From contig NZ_CAKAKE010000001.1 of the NCBI RefSeq assembly GCF_916618915.1, positions 2,959,001 through 3,023,000 on the forward strand: a stretch of 64,000 bases of DNA, written 5' to 3'. The position numbers and the translations under genes were made by a program. Shown here one piece after another: positions 56,280 to 64,000 of this stretch (position 1 is the first letter of the stretch; each line of letters opens with the position of its first letter). The notes beneath the pieces were generated by a model. It was given only the letters and a program-made list of their open reading frames with translations. It did not search any database and was not told the origin of the DNA. This stretch comes from Stenotrophomonas sp. Marseille-Q4652 (GTDB taxonomy: Bacteria > Pseudomonadota > Gammaproteobacteria > Xanthomonadales > Xanthomonadaceae).

Positions 56280-56775
56280 CCTCGGCGTCGATGAAGCCGA
56301 TCTTGTCCAAGGCGGCCTTGAGTTGCCCTCGATCCTCCCACGCTGCAGCTGGCAGTGCGAGGAAGGCCATCAAGCGGGCCTGGATAGTCCGATGGGCTCG
56401 CCGGAACGCCTCAGCTCGGTCGGCATCGCTGCCTCCGACCGCTGCGGGGTCAGGCAATCCCCAATGTGTCCGCAGGAAGTCTCCGAACACGACCGGGCAG
56501 GTTTCGGCTGCTGCTGAATCGCAGACGGTCACGACCAGGTCCATGCGGGGAGCATCCGCGGTCGTGAACTCGTCCCACGACTTGCTCCGAAGCCCGGCCG
56601 TGGAGATGCCCTCGGCCTGCAGCTGAGTCAAGGCGAATGGGTTCACCGTACCGGTAGGCTGGCTGCCGGCGCTGAACACCTTGAAGCGGTTGCCGGCCCA
56701 CGCGCGCAGCGTGGCTTCGGCCAGGACGCTACGAGCACTGTTGCCGGTGCACAGGAAGAGGACGTTGTGGGTCAT
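56263..56775 (-). CDS. arsC: Arsenate reductase, low-molecular-weight phosphatase type
   Basis: A 170-residue enzyme of the LMW-PTPase-like ArsC class: the P-loop LFLCTGNSARSVLAEA carries the nucleophilic Cys and Arg, and VVTVCDSAAAETCPV supplies the shuttle cysteines of thioredoxin-coupled ArsC; HWGLPDPAAV has the catalytic Asp. It reduces arsenate to arsenite for export by ACR3. The start MTHNVLFLC is standard; an upstream extension overlaps arsR. It overlaps acr3. Confidence 0.95.
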   Translation of the reverse strand: MTHNVLFLCTGNSARSVLAEATLRAWAGNRFKVFSAGSQPTGTVNPFALTQLQAEGISTAGLRSKSWDEFTTADAPRMDLVVTVCDSAAAETCPVVFGDFLRTHWGLPDPAAVGGSDADRAEAFRRAHRTIQARLMAFLALPAAAWEDRGQLKAALDKIGFIDAEDADSE

Positions 56776-56822
56776 GGCGATGGCTTCGTGGGTGGAGGGC
56801 ATGCAGGAGGGCAGCCGTTTGA

Positions 56823-57155
56823 TCAGCAGCCGCAGGTCGGATCCCGGGTCGGCGCGCATTCGGCGCTGGTTGAACCGGCGCAACAGTTGTGTGTGAGGTA
56901 CTCGACCAGGCCATTCATGGCCTGGAAGTTCGCGCGGTAGCAGACGTAGCGGCCTTGGCTTTCGCTCTCCACCAGGCCGGCATGCACGAGCTCCTTCAGA
57001 TGGAAGGACAGCGTCGCGCCGGGGACGCCCAGTGCTTTGGCGATGTCGCCTGCCATGCGCCCGGCGGGGCCCGCCTCGACCAGCAAGCGGAAGGCGGCCA
57101 GGCGGGTTGCGTGTCCCAGTGCGGTCAGGGAAGTGATTGCATCATTTATTTCCAT
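56823..57155 (-). CDS. arsR: ArsR-family arsenic-responsive repressor
   Basis: A 110-residue winged-helix regulator: LTALGHATRLAAFRLLVEAG, HTH LGVPGATLSFHLKELVHAGL, and wing ESQGRYVCYRANF. Cysteines cluster at the C-terminus (HNCCAGSTSAEC, then CGC), a layout for As(III) binding unlike the CxC-in-helix-4 site of E. coli ArsR; C-terminal sites are known in some other ArsR types. It precedes arsC and acr3 on the same strand and diverges from arsH with only 17 bp between the start codons. Confidence 0.93.
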   Translation of the reverse strand: MEINDAITSLTALGHATRLAAFRLLVEAGPAGRMAGDIAKALGVPGATLSFHLKELVHAGLVESESQGRYVCYRANFQAMNGLVEYLTHNCCAGSTSAECAPTRDPTCGC

Positions 57156-57172
57156 AATTTTAGAATAGTCGA

Positions 57173-57904
57173 ATGAATAGCCCCGAACAACCACCATTCG
57201 ACCCTCCCGCCAACCTGGACGCTGACTTGCTCCCAATGCCCCAACCCGAGGTCCTGGGTGCCGACGGTATGCACCCGCCACGGATCCTGCTCCTGTACGG
57301 CTCGCTGCGGCCGCAGTCGTTCAGCCGAAAGCTTGCGCTGGAAGCTGAGCGCATCCTGCGCTATCTCGGCGCCGAGACGCGGGTGTTCGATCCGCACGAC
57401 CTGCCGATGCTCGACAGCGTCGACAGGAGCCACCCCAAGGTCCAGCAGCTTCGCGAATGGTCCCAATGGTCGGAAGGCCAAGTGTGGGTGTCGCCCGAGC
57501 GGCACGGCACCATCACCGGCGTGTTCAAGAATCAGATTGACTGGCTGCCACTGGAAGACGGCAGCGTTCGCCCGACGCAGGGCAGAACACTGGCGGTGAT
57601 GCAGGTTTGCGGTGGGTCGCAGTCGTTCAACGTGGTCAACACGCTGCGCGTGCTGGGGCGCTGGATGCGGATGGTCACCATCCCGAACCAGTCGTCGGTG
57701 GCCAAGGCTTGGCAGGAATTTGATGAAAGCGGCCGCATGAGGCCCTCGTCCTACTACGACCGCGTCGTGGACGTGATGGAGGAGCTGATGAAGTTCACCC
57801 TGATGGTCCGCGGGCGCAGCGACCATCTGGTTGATCGATACAGCGAACGAAAGGGCGCCGAGGAGGCGCGTCGTGTCTCAGCGGCTGCCGGGGTCGCTGA
57901 GTAA
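57173..57904 (+). CDS. arsH: ArsH flavoprotein (organoarsenical/quinone oxidoreductase)
   Basis: A 243-residue NADPH-dependent FMN reductase of the ArsH type: [20 protein letters not shown] binds FMN, and [20 protein letters not shown] and [20 protein letters not shown] are family motifs. ArsH oxidises trivalent organoarsenicals and reduces quinones or chromate. It is divergent from arsR. The N-terminal arm (about 36 residues before RILLLYG) is close to the family norm, supporting the start. Confidence 0.95.
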   Translation: MNSPEQPPFDPPANLDADLLPMPQPEVLGADGMHPPRILLLYGSLRPQSFSRKLALEAERILRYLGAETRVFDPHDLPMLDSVDRSHPKVQQLREWSQWSEGQVWVSPERHGTITGVFKNQIDWLPLEDGSVRPTQGRTLAVMQVCGGSQSFNVVNTLRVLGRWMRMVTIPNQSSVAKAWQEFDESGRMRPSSYYDRVVDVMEELMKFTLMVRGRSDHLVDRYSERKGAEEARRVSAAAGVAE

Positions 57905-58169
57905 TTCCGGAACCAGAGTCATCCAGGTGTCCAATTTGCTGGCGCGTTTGCAGTTGGCTGGCTTTTCGTAGCAGTCCGCAAATGCCCTGGCAGCACGGCT
58001 ACGCACCCGGAACTCCCCGTTGGGATGCTGCTCTCCATGTAGCCGTCGCCTTGAGCAAGCGGCAAAGCTGTGCCGGGGCGCCATATGAGCGGACACCGCC
58101 TATGCGAAGGGCTACCTGTAGTGTCGGCGGCAGCGCCGTGTGGAGGAGGAATTCGACTCTGACCCCGGT
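57905..58169. other. Region after arsH with a REP copy
   Basis: No intact gene. The minus strand carries a run (GEQHPNGEFRVRSRAARAFA, then DCYEKPANCKRASKLDTWMT) that may be a coding relic but has no start. AGGAATTCGACTCTGACC at 58147-58164 repeats the copy at 54938, so the pair brackets the arsenic cluster in direct orientation. Confidence 0.5.
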
Positions 58170-59738
58170 TTACTTCCCGGCGTCCGGATACATCGCGAGC
58201 AGCCGTCGCAGCACGCCGTTGGTCCAGCCGAAGCCATCCTGCAGCGGGTACTCGCCACCTCCGGCGCTGGCCTTGCCGGAGACATCGTATTTCTCCACCA
58301 GCTTGCCGTCGTGCTGGTAGACCGCGATGTTGTGGCCGATCCAGCGGGTCGCGATGGTTTCGGCAAGTTCGTTGTGCCCGTAGGCCTCCAGCCCCTGGAT
58401 TGCGATCCACTGCAGCGGGGCCCAGCCGTTGGGTGCGTCCCATTGCTGGCCGGTCTCGATCGTGGTCGTGAGCAGGCCATGTGGTTGCAACAGGTCCGCA
58501 CGCACGCGCTGCGCGATGCGCCCGGCCTGCTGTTGATCGGCAATGCCGAAGAACAGCGGATACAACGTGGCGGCGGTGACGTGGCCGGTGGTGCGGCCTT
58601 CCTTCCACAGGTAGTCGGCAAACATGCTGGCCCTGGCATCCCACAGGTGGCGGTGCATTGCCTGTTTGCGCGCCTGCGCACGTTCACGGAATTTGGCGGC
58701 CTCGCCAGACTGCTGTGACAGTGCATGGGCCCTGGCCAGGGTGAGTTCGAGGTTGTACAGCAGGCTGTTGAGGTCCGGCGGCACGATTTCCACGGTGCGG
58801 ATGGTGGCCAGGGTCCGGCCGTCGGCCAGCCAGCGCGAGCTGAAGTCCCAGCCACTCTCCGCGGCCGCGCGCAGGGAGCGGTAGACCTCTGCCACCGGAC
58901 GGCCGGAGGCGTTCGCGGTTTCGACATCGACGCCGTAGCTTTCGTCCCGCGGCGTGTCGCAGTCGTCCCAGTAGCGGTTGGGCACGGAGCCATCGTCCAG
59001 CCGCACCACGCGCCGGTGCGCCTGGCCGGCGGCAAGTCCATCGGCGCCCTCCATCCAGAACGCGTATTCGGCGGCAAGCTGCGGCAGGTAGGTGGTGAGC
59101 ACCGCATCGCCGTCGCGCTCCGCGACGAGGTTCACCATCGCCGCGAAGAACGGGGGCTGCGAGCGGCTGAGGTAATAGGTGCGGTTGCCGTTGGGAATGT
59201 GGCCGTAGCGGTCGATCAGCCAGGCGAAGTTGCGCACCATGTCGACGACGAGGTCGTGGCGGCCGCTCTCCTCCAGGCCGAGCATGGTGAAGTAGGAATC
59301 CCAGTAGTAGATCTCGTCGAAACGGCCGCCCGGCACCACGTAGCGGTAGGGCAGGGGCAGCAGGGAGCTGCGGCTGTCGCCGGGCCGGGGCTGGCGCTCC
59401 AACACGGGCCACAGCGCGTCGATGTGCTGGACCACGTCGTGCCGCGGGTTGGTCTGGTAATCGCCGCCGGCCGGGCTGGGCATCTCGAACTGGGTGGCGA
59501 TGAACTGCTCGAGGTCGAAGCCTGGCAGGCCGCGGCGATGCGCGTATTCGGCGGCAATGCTCGCCGGCGGTTGCTTCGGCGTGGCGTCGACCAGGACCTT
59601 GGCATCGGGCAACACGCGCTGTGCGTCAGCGAACAGGGCGCCGTAGTTCTGCGGAAATCCCGCAAGGCAGGCTTCCGCCGCCGCGAGCATCGGCTGCAGG
59701 AAGAGGAAGAGGGCCAGTAACCGGATCGTTGACCGCAT
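58170..59738 (-). CDS. treA: Periplasmic trehalase
   Basis: A 522-residue GH37 trehalase that splits trehalose into two glucoses. It has a signal peptide (MRSTIRLLALFLFLQPMLAAA), the first signature PGGRFDEIYYWDSYFTMLGL, the catalytic region SGWDFSSRWLADG and the second signature QWDAPNGWAPLQW with GEYPLQDGFGWTNGVL near the end. The start has AGGAG nine bases upstream; a longer frame has no signal sequence. The gene stands alone, next to the REP copy at 58147. Confidence 0.96.
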   Translation of the reverse strand: MRSTIRLLALFLFLQPMLAAAEACLAGFPQNYGALFADAQRVLPDAKVLVDATPKQPPASIAAEYAHRRGLPGFDLEQFIATQFEMPSPAGGDYQTNPRHDVVQHIDALWPVLERQPRPGDSRSSLLPLPYRYVVPGGRFDEIYYWDSYFTMLGLEESGRHDLVVDMVRNFAWLIDRYGHIPNGNRTYYLSRSQPPFFAAMVNLVAERDGDAVLTTYLPQLAAEYAFWMEGADGLAAGQAHRRVVRLDDGSVPNRYWDDCDTPRDESYGVDVETANASGRPVAEVYRSLRAAAESGWDFSSRWLADGRTLATIRTVEIVPPDLNSLLYNLELTLARAHALSQQSGEAAKFRERAQARKQAMHRHLWDARASMFADYLWKEGRTTGHVTAATLYPLFFGIADQQQAGRIAQRVRADLLQPHGLLTTTIETGQQWDAPNGWAPLQWIAIQGLEAYGHNELAETIATRWIGHNIAVYQHDGKLVEKYDVSGKASAGGGEYPLQDGFGWTNGVLRRLLAMYPDAGK

Positions 59739-59921
59739 CGGGGAATGCTCCTTTCGCCGGGGCTGCGACGATGCCATGGCGCATGTGACGCAGGCGCGCA
59801 GGCAAGCAGCGCAAGAAGGCGAATGATGCGTGCCGGTCGCGCCCGGAATGGATCGTTCTGGGTCAACATCGCCCGAGGCGGAAAAACGCCGTTGTCGCCC
59901 TCACACCCCCGAGGCGAAGAT
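59739..59921. other. Divergent intergenic region treA/exporter
   Basis: About 180 bp between treA and the HlyD-type gene. Promoters for both should lie here, but none is clear. GAGGCGAAGAT precedes the HlyD ATG. Confidence 0.4.
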
Positions 59922-61191
59922 ATGGCTTTGATCCTGGAACGGACCAGGGCCAAGCACGCGTCACGACGCAAATGGATCTGGCTGGGGGCGCGCTGCTTGG
60001 CGTGCTCCTGCTGGCCTTTGGCGTGGCGCGCTGGCGCGGGCCGGTGGTGCCGGCCTATGAGGTGGTGTCGCGCCCGCTGGTGCAGAACGTGGTGGCCACC
60101 GGCCGCGTCGCGGCGCTGTCGCGGGTGGCGGTGGGGGCGGAGATTTCCGGGCTGGTGCTGGAGCGCCGGGTGATGGAAGGCGACACCGTGGCACCGGGCG
60201 ACGTGCTGGTGCTGCTGCGCGCAGCCGACCTGGAAGCCCGCCGCGACCAGGCCCGTGCCGCGCTGGAAGCCCTGCGCCAGGCCGATCGCCCCGACGCGCA
60301 GGCGCGCCTCCGACAGGCCGAGGCCGAGCTGGCCCAGGCCGAACGCGAGGCCACGCGGCGTCGCGGGCTGGGCCAGCAGCAACTGGTGTCGCGCGAGATG
60401 GTCGAACAGGCGCAGCAGGCGGTGGTCGCCGCCCGCGCCGCAGCGGAGCAGGCACGGGTCAACGCCGCTTCGCTGAGCGGCGGTGCACGCGAGGCGCAGC
60501 TGGTGGAACAGTTGCGCGCCGCCGAGGCGGAGCTGGAGCGTGCGGTGATCCGCGCCACGGTGGCCGGCACGGTGCTGCTGCGTCAGGTCGAACCGGGCGA
60601 TGTGGTGACCCCGGGCCAGGTGCTGCTGGAGCTGGCGCGCGAGGCCCCGGGCGAACTGCTGCTGCCGCTGGACGAGAAGAACCTCTCGCGCCTGCAGGTC
60701 GGCCAGGGCGCGGTATGCGAGGCCGATGCGTGGCCGGGTCGCAGCTTCAACGCGACCGTCCACCACATTGCCCCGTCCGTGGATCCGGCGCGGTGGATGT
60801 GCGCCTGCGCATCGACCCGCCGGTGGATTTCCTGCGCGAGGACATGACCGTCACCGCGACCATCCTCACCGGCGAGAAGCCGCAGGCGCTGGTGCTGCCC
60901 AACGATGCGCTGATCGATGACGACGTCGGCCGCGACGCCGGCCAGGTGCTGCGCGTACGCGGCGGCAAGGTGGAATCGGTGCCGGTGCGGCTGGGGCTGC
61001 GCGGGCTGGCGATGACGGAAGTGGTGGACGGGCTGTCCGCCGGCGACGTGGTGCTGGCCGTGGGCAGCGCCGCGCCCGGACAGCGGCCGGAACCGGGCAC
61101 GCGCGTGCGTACCCGTGCCCAGCCACTGCCGACCACAGCCGTGGAAGCGCCGCGCAAGGACGAGGCCGTGCCGGCCGCGGCGCGCAACTGA
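59922..61191 (+). pseudogene. HlyD/MacA-type adaptor with two frameshifts
   Basis: A periplasmic adaptor of an ABC exporter. MALILERTRAKHASRRKWIW begins at 59922; the frame is lost in a run of five G (59984-59988), and one more G would join it to the membrane anchor ALLGVLLLAFGVARW. The body has a barrel-sandwich half-motif (VAVGAEISGLVLERRVMEGD), a long coiled coil and VIRATVAGTVLLRQVEPGDV. A second one-base loss near 60787-60793 breaks SVDPA from VDVRLRIDPPVDFLREDMTV; the rest runs to 61191. Both lesions are single-base deletions. The permease and ATPase genes downstream are intact. Confidence 0.85.
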
Positions 61192-61194
61192 GCC

Positions 61195-62397
61195 ATGTGG
61201 ATCGAATCCACCATCGCCCTGCGCTTCCTGCGCCACGGCCGCGCGCAGTCGCTGCTGATCCTGTTCGGGATCGCGGTGGGCGTGTCGGTGATCGTTTTCG
61301 TGATCGCGCTGATTTCCGGGCTGCAGTCCAACCTGGTCGAACGCACGCTCGGCACGCAGTCGCACGTCAGGGTCGAGGCCCCGCGCGAGGTCAACCGCAT
61401 CGCACCGGCGCCGGTCGGCGTGCTGCAGCTGCTGCTGGAGGATCCGCGCCCGCAGTCGCTGCGGCCGATCGACAACTGGCAGCAGGTGCGCGACGTGATC
61501 GAGCGCCTGCCGGGAGTGACCGCGGTGTCGCCGGTGCTGTCCGGCCCGGCGTTCGGCCGCCGCGGTGATGCGGTGGAATCGGTGGCGCTGGCCGGCATCG
61601 ACCTGGCGCGCTACCTGCGGGTGATCCCGCTGCAGGACAACCTGGTGGCCGGGCGGCTGGACGTGGGCTCGGGCAATGGCCTGGTCGGTCGCCAGCTGGC
61701 CGAGGACCTGGGTCTGCGCACCGGCGGCAAGCTGCGGCTGGATGCCGGCGATGGCCGCGAGGCGGTGATCAACGTGGCCGGCATCTTCGAACCGGGCGTG
61801 CCCGAGCTGGACGAACGCTATGTCTACGTGGACCTCAAGCAGGCGCAGTCGCTGCTGGCCCTGCCCGGCGGGGTGACGGTGATCGACGTGACCGTGGAGG
61901 ACGTCTTCAATGCCGACACCCAGACCGCGCGCATCCGCGGCCTGACCGGCCTGCAGGCACAGAGCTGGACGGAATCCAACGCGCAGCTGATGAACGCACT
62001 GAGCTCGCAGAGCATGTCCACCAACATGATCAGCTTCTTCGTTGCGGTATCGGTGGCGCTGGGCATTGCCAGCGTGCTGGCGGTGAGCGTGGCCCAGCGC
62101 ACCCGCGAGATCGGCATCCTGCGCGCGATGGGCACGCGCCGCCGGCAGATGCTGCAGGTGTTCCTGATCCAGGACGCGGTGCTGGGCCTGCTGGGCTCGG
62201 CGGTGGGCGCGTTCGCCGGCTGGGCACTGGTCGCTGCGTTCAATACCTTCGGGCCCAAGCTGTTCGTGATCGACCTGTCGCCGGTGCTGATCGTGGCGGC
62301 GATGATCCTGGCCACCGTGGCCGGCATGGGCGCCGCACTGGTACCGGCCTGGCGCGCATCGCGCATGGACCCGGTGGAGGCCATCCGCCATGCCTGA
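61195..62397 (+). CDS. ABC exporter permease, MacB/DevC-like
   Basis: A 400-residue FtsX-type permease: N-terminal helix ([20 protein letters not shown]), a periplasmic MacB core domain (about 50-270), and three C-terminal helices beginning [20 protein letters not shown] with the coupling segment [20 protein letters not shown]. It forms an export complex with the adaptor upstream (3 bp away) and the ATPase downstream (8-bp overlap). Unlike MacB, the ATPase is separate, as in DevBCA or LolCDE. Confidence 0.92.
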   Translation: MWIESTIALRFLRHGRAQSLLILFGIAVGVSVIVFVIALISGLQSNLVERTLGTQSHVRVEAPREVNRIAPAPVGVLQLLLEDPRPQSLRPIDNWQQVRDVIERLPGVTAVSPVLSGPAFGRRGDAVESVALAGIDLARYLRVIPLQDNLVAGRLDVGSGNGLVGRQLAEDLGLRTGGKLRLDAGDGREAVINVAGIFEPGVPELDERYVYVDLKQAQSLLALPGGVTVIDVTVEDVFNADTQTARIRGLTGLQAQSWTESNAQLMNALSSQSMSTNMISFFVAVSVALGIASVLAVSVAQRTREIGILRAMGTRRRQMLQVFLIQDAVLGLLGSAVGAFAGWALVAAFNTFGPKLFVIDLSPVLIVAAMILATVAGMGAALVPAWRASRMDPVEAIRHA

Positions 62398-63139
62398 GTC
62401 GAGGGAAGTCCTGCGGCTGGAAGGCCTGCGCAAGTCCTACAACATCGGCCAGCCCAACGACGTCGAGGTGCTCCATGGCATCGACCTGCGCCTGGACAGC
62501 GCCGACTTCGCCGCGCTGGTCGGGCCATCGGGATCGGGCAAGTCGACCCTGCTCAACCTGATCGGCCTGCTGGACTCGCCGACCTCCGGCGAGCTGTACC
62601 TGGACGGACAGCCGACCCGCACCATGGACGACGAGGCACGCACCGCGCTGCGCGGGCGCCACATCGGCTTCGTGTTCCAGTTCCACCACCTGATCGGGGC
62701 CTTCACCGCGCTGGAAAACGTGCTGATGCCCTCGATGATGGCCCACGGCAAGCCGAGCGCGGAGATGCTGGATCGCGCCCGCGAGCTGCTGGCCGCGGTC
62801 GGCCTGGAGAAGCTCGCCGACCGTCGCCCCGACCAGCTTTCCGGTGGCCAGCAGCAACGCGTGGCCATTGCCCGTGCGCTGGTGACCCGGCCCTCGCTGC
62901 TGCTGGCCGACGAGCCGACCGGCAACCTCGATACGAAGACCGCCGCCGATGTGTTCGAGCTGCTGCGCGACTTCAACGCCCGCTTCGGCTGTGCGGTGCT
63001 GGTGGTCACCCACGATCCGCGCCTGGCCGAGACCTGCGACCGCACCCTCACCCTGGTCGATGGCGAGGTGGTGTCCGACGAGCGCACGGCGCACGAGGAT
63101 CCGGCAGCGGAAAGCGAGGGCGCGCAAGCCGGCAGCTGA
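62390..63139 (+). CDS. ABC exporter ATPase, LolD/DevA-like
   Basis: A 249-residue ATPase with Walker [16 protein letters not shown]-loop [17 protein letters not shown], signature [16 protein letters not shown], Walker [13 protein letters not shown] and the H-loop VVTHDPRL. The pattern matches the MacB/LolD subfamily. It overlaps the permease gene by eight bases. A short acidic tail follows the core. Substrate unknown. Confidence 0.95.
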   Translation: MPESREVLRLEGLRKSYNIGQPNDVEVLHGIDLRLDSADFAALVGPSGSGKSTLLNLIGLLDSPTSGELYLDGQPTRTMDDEARTALRGRHIGFVFQFHHLIGAFTALENVLMPSMMAHGKPSAEMLDRARELLAAVGLEKLADRRPDQLSGGQQQRVAIARALVTRPSLLLADEPTGNLDTKTAADVFELLRDFNARFGCAVLVVTHDPRLAETCDRTLTLVDGEVVSDERTAHEDPAAESEGAQAGS

Positions 63140-63424
63140 GCCTGCTTTCTGCGCCGGGTGGTGCTCGCCATGTGCTGCGTCCGCAATCCTCGACGGGAGC
63201 CCTGGCCGCCCCGGTAACGGATGTTTGCGGACTGACAGTGCAGGCGGAAGCAGGAGCGCGGTGGCCAGTTCTGCGGACACGGCCCGGGTTCTCAAGCCAT
63301 TCGATCCTTGTGCCTGTGAAGCAAACACCTCAACGACACGGGCGGTGACGTAGACAGGGCGGCTAAAGCAGGGCCGCTTCCTGCCGATACAATCCTCTGC
63401 CTCCACAAACGCGGTAACACCGGC
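63140..63424. other. Intergenic region before the EAL gene
   Basis: About 285 bp with no gene. No clear terminator follows the ATPase gene. TACAATC near 63387 could be a -10 element of the EAL gene. Confidence 0.4.
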
Positions 63425-64000
63425 ATGTCCTCCTCCGTTACCCGTACTGGATGCGCGCTCTGCCGTGACGCGCAACCGCTGCCCTTCGAGTTCAGCTACG
63501 CGTTCCAGCCCATCGTCGATGTGCGGGCGCGCAGCGTGTTCGCGCACGAGGCTCTGGTGCGCGGCCCGGCCGGCGAGCCGGCCGGCACCGTGCTGTCGCG
63601 CATCACCGACGATATCCGCTATTCGTTCGACCAGGCCTGTCGCGAGAAGGCGATACGGATTGCCAGCTCGGTGGAGCTCGATACGTTTTTGTCGATCAAC
63701 TTCCTGCCCAACGCGATCTACCGACCCGAGGTCTGCATCCGCTCCACGCTGTAGGCGGCCAGGCGCTACGGCTTCCCGATCAACCGGATCATCTTCGAGT
63801 CGGTGGAAGGCGAGCAGGTCAACGACGGCAAGTGGCTTGCCGAGATCTTCGGCGAGTACAAGCGCATCGGTTTCCAGACCGCCATCGACGACTTCGGCGC
63901 CGGGTTCGCCGGACTGAACCTGCTGGCCGACTTCCAGCCCGACCTGGTCAAGCTGGACATGGCCCTGGTCCGTGGCATCGACCAGGGCAAGGCCCGCCAG
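63425..64000 (+). pseudogene. EAL-domain cyclic-di-GMP phosphodiesterase with in-frame amber codon, cut by the window
   Basis: The frame begins MSSSVTRTGCALCRDAQPLP and contains HEALVRG (the EAL motif) and INFLPNA. At 63752-63754 it reads CTG TAG GCG; the same frame then continues to the window end with IIFESVEGE, AIDDFGAGFAGLNLLADFQP and LVKLDMALVRGID, so all the visible metal and catalytic residues are intact. Only the TAG, one transition from CAG, interrupts it. It would hydrolyse c-di-GMP if read through. A recent nonsense mutation or a base error are both possible. The C-terminus lies outside the window. Confidence 0.85.

Larger units (their letters stand above)
54938..58164. mobile_element. 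Arsenic cluster bracketed by an 18-bp REP-type direct repeat
   Basis: AGGAATTCGACTCTGACC occurs at 54938-54955 and at 58147-58164 in the same orientation, enclosing acr3, arsC, arsR and arsH. Both copies belong to the REP family associated with RAYT relics just to the left. They could mark the ends of an acquired segment or simply be two of many REP copies. There is no transposase gene inside. Confidence 0.35.

Overview
The window is high-G+C gammaproteobacterial chromosome, most likely Xanthomonadaceae (Stenotrophomonas, Xanthomonas or Pseudoxanthomonas relatives). The guide is the block purD, lipoprotein, purH, fis, DUF3426, prmA, accC, accB, aroQ, together with cutA-dsbD next to groESL, GlnE, a homodimeric AceE, and REP/RAYT remnants. 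The genus call is an inference from gene content and order; no rRNA gene is present. No tRNA was recognised.

Layout. 1-9.5 kb: nudC (cut by the window edge), ampE, three small membrane proteins, an LplT-PlsC fusion, a YccS-like FUSC protein, a pirin and a frameshifted M20 amidohydrolase. 9.5-12.3 kb: an AT-richer island with a retron-like system. It holds a structured non-coding region, an unlisted 44-aa ORF, an XRE regulator, a reverse transcriptase with YVDD, NSEQH and VTG signatures, and a zinc-ribbon/DUF4145 protein. The last three genes overlap and look translationally coupled. 12.3-22 kb: purine, regulatory and fatty-acid/shikimate housekeeping genes, mostly on the minus strand. 22.3-25.1 kb: a lone receiver and an HWE hybrid kinase. 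25.1-30.7 kb: tlpA-dsbD-cutA divergent from groESL, which has a CIRCE-like element. 31-34.9 kb: a frameshifted outer-membrane protein; aroG behind an aromatic leader-peptide attenuator; a GIY-YIG protein; and a ygaVP-like sulfur module. 34.9-44.4 kb: a CoA-transferase, glnE, a VUT transporter, an ELM1-like protein, a nitroreductase, a YceI lipoprotein, and a yqjH/yqjI-like ferric reductase with its metal regulator. 44.4-47.3 kb: an RsbU/RsbW/RsbV-type partner-switching operon. 47.5-50.2 kb: aceE.

50.5-58.2 kb is accessory DNA. It has an OLD-family AAA/TOPRIM nuclease with a diverged DnaQ-like partner (possible defence pair), RAYT head and tail fragments with REP-like repeats, and an arsenic cluster (ACR3, arsC, arsR, arsH) bracketed by an 18-bp direct repeat. 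58.2-64 kb: periplasmic trehalase, a MacAB/DevBCA-like exporter whose adaptor has two frameshifts, and an EAL phosphodiesterase with an in-frame amber codon, cut by the window edge.

Five loci carry reading-frame lesions (amidohydrolase, OMP, siderophore-interacting protein, HlyD twice, EAL). Either several genes are decaying or the assembly has residual errors; raw reads would decide. The strongest candidate for an undescribed system is the retron island at 9.65-12.14 kb, followed by the OLD/DnaQ-like pair at 50.5-53.3 kb.
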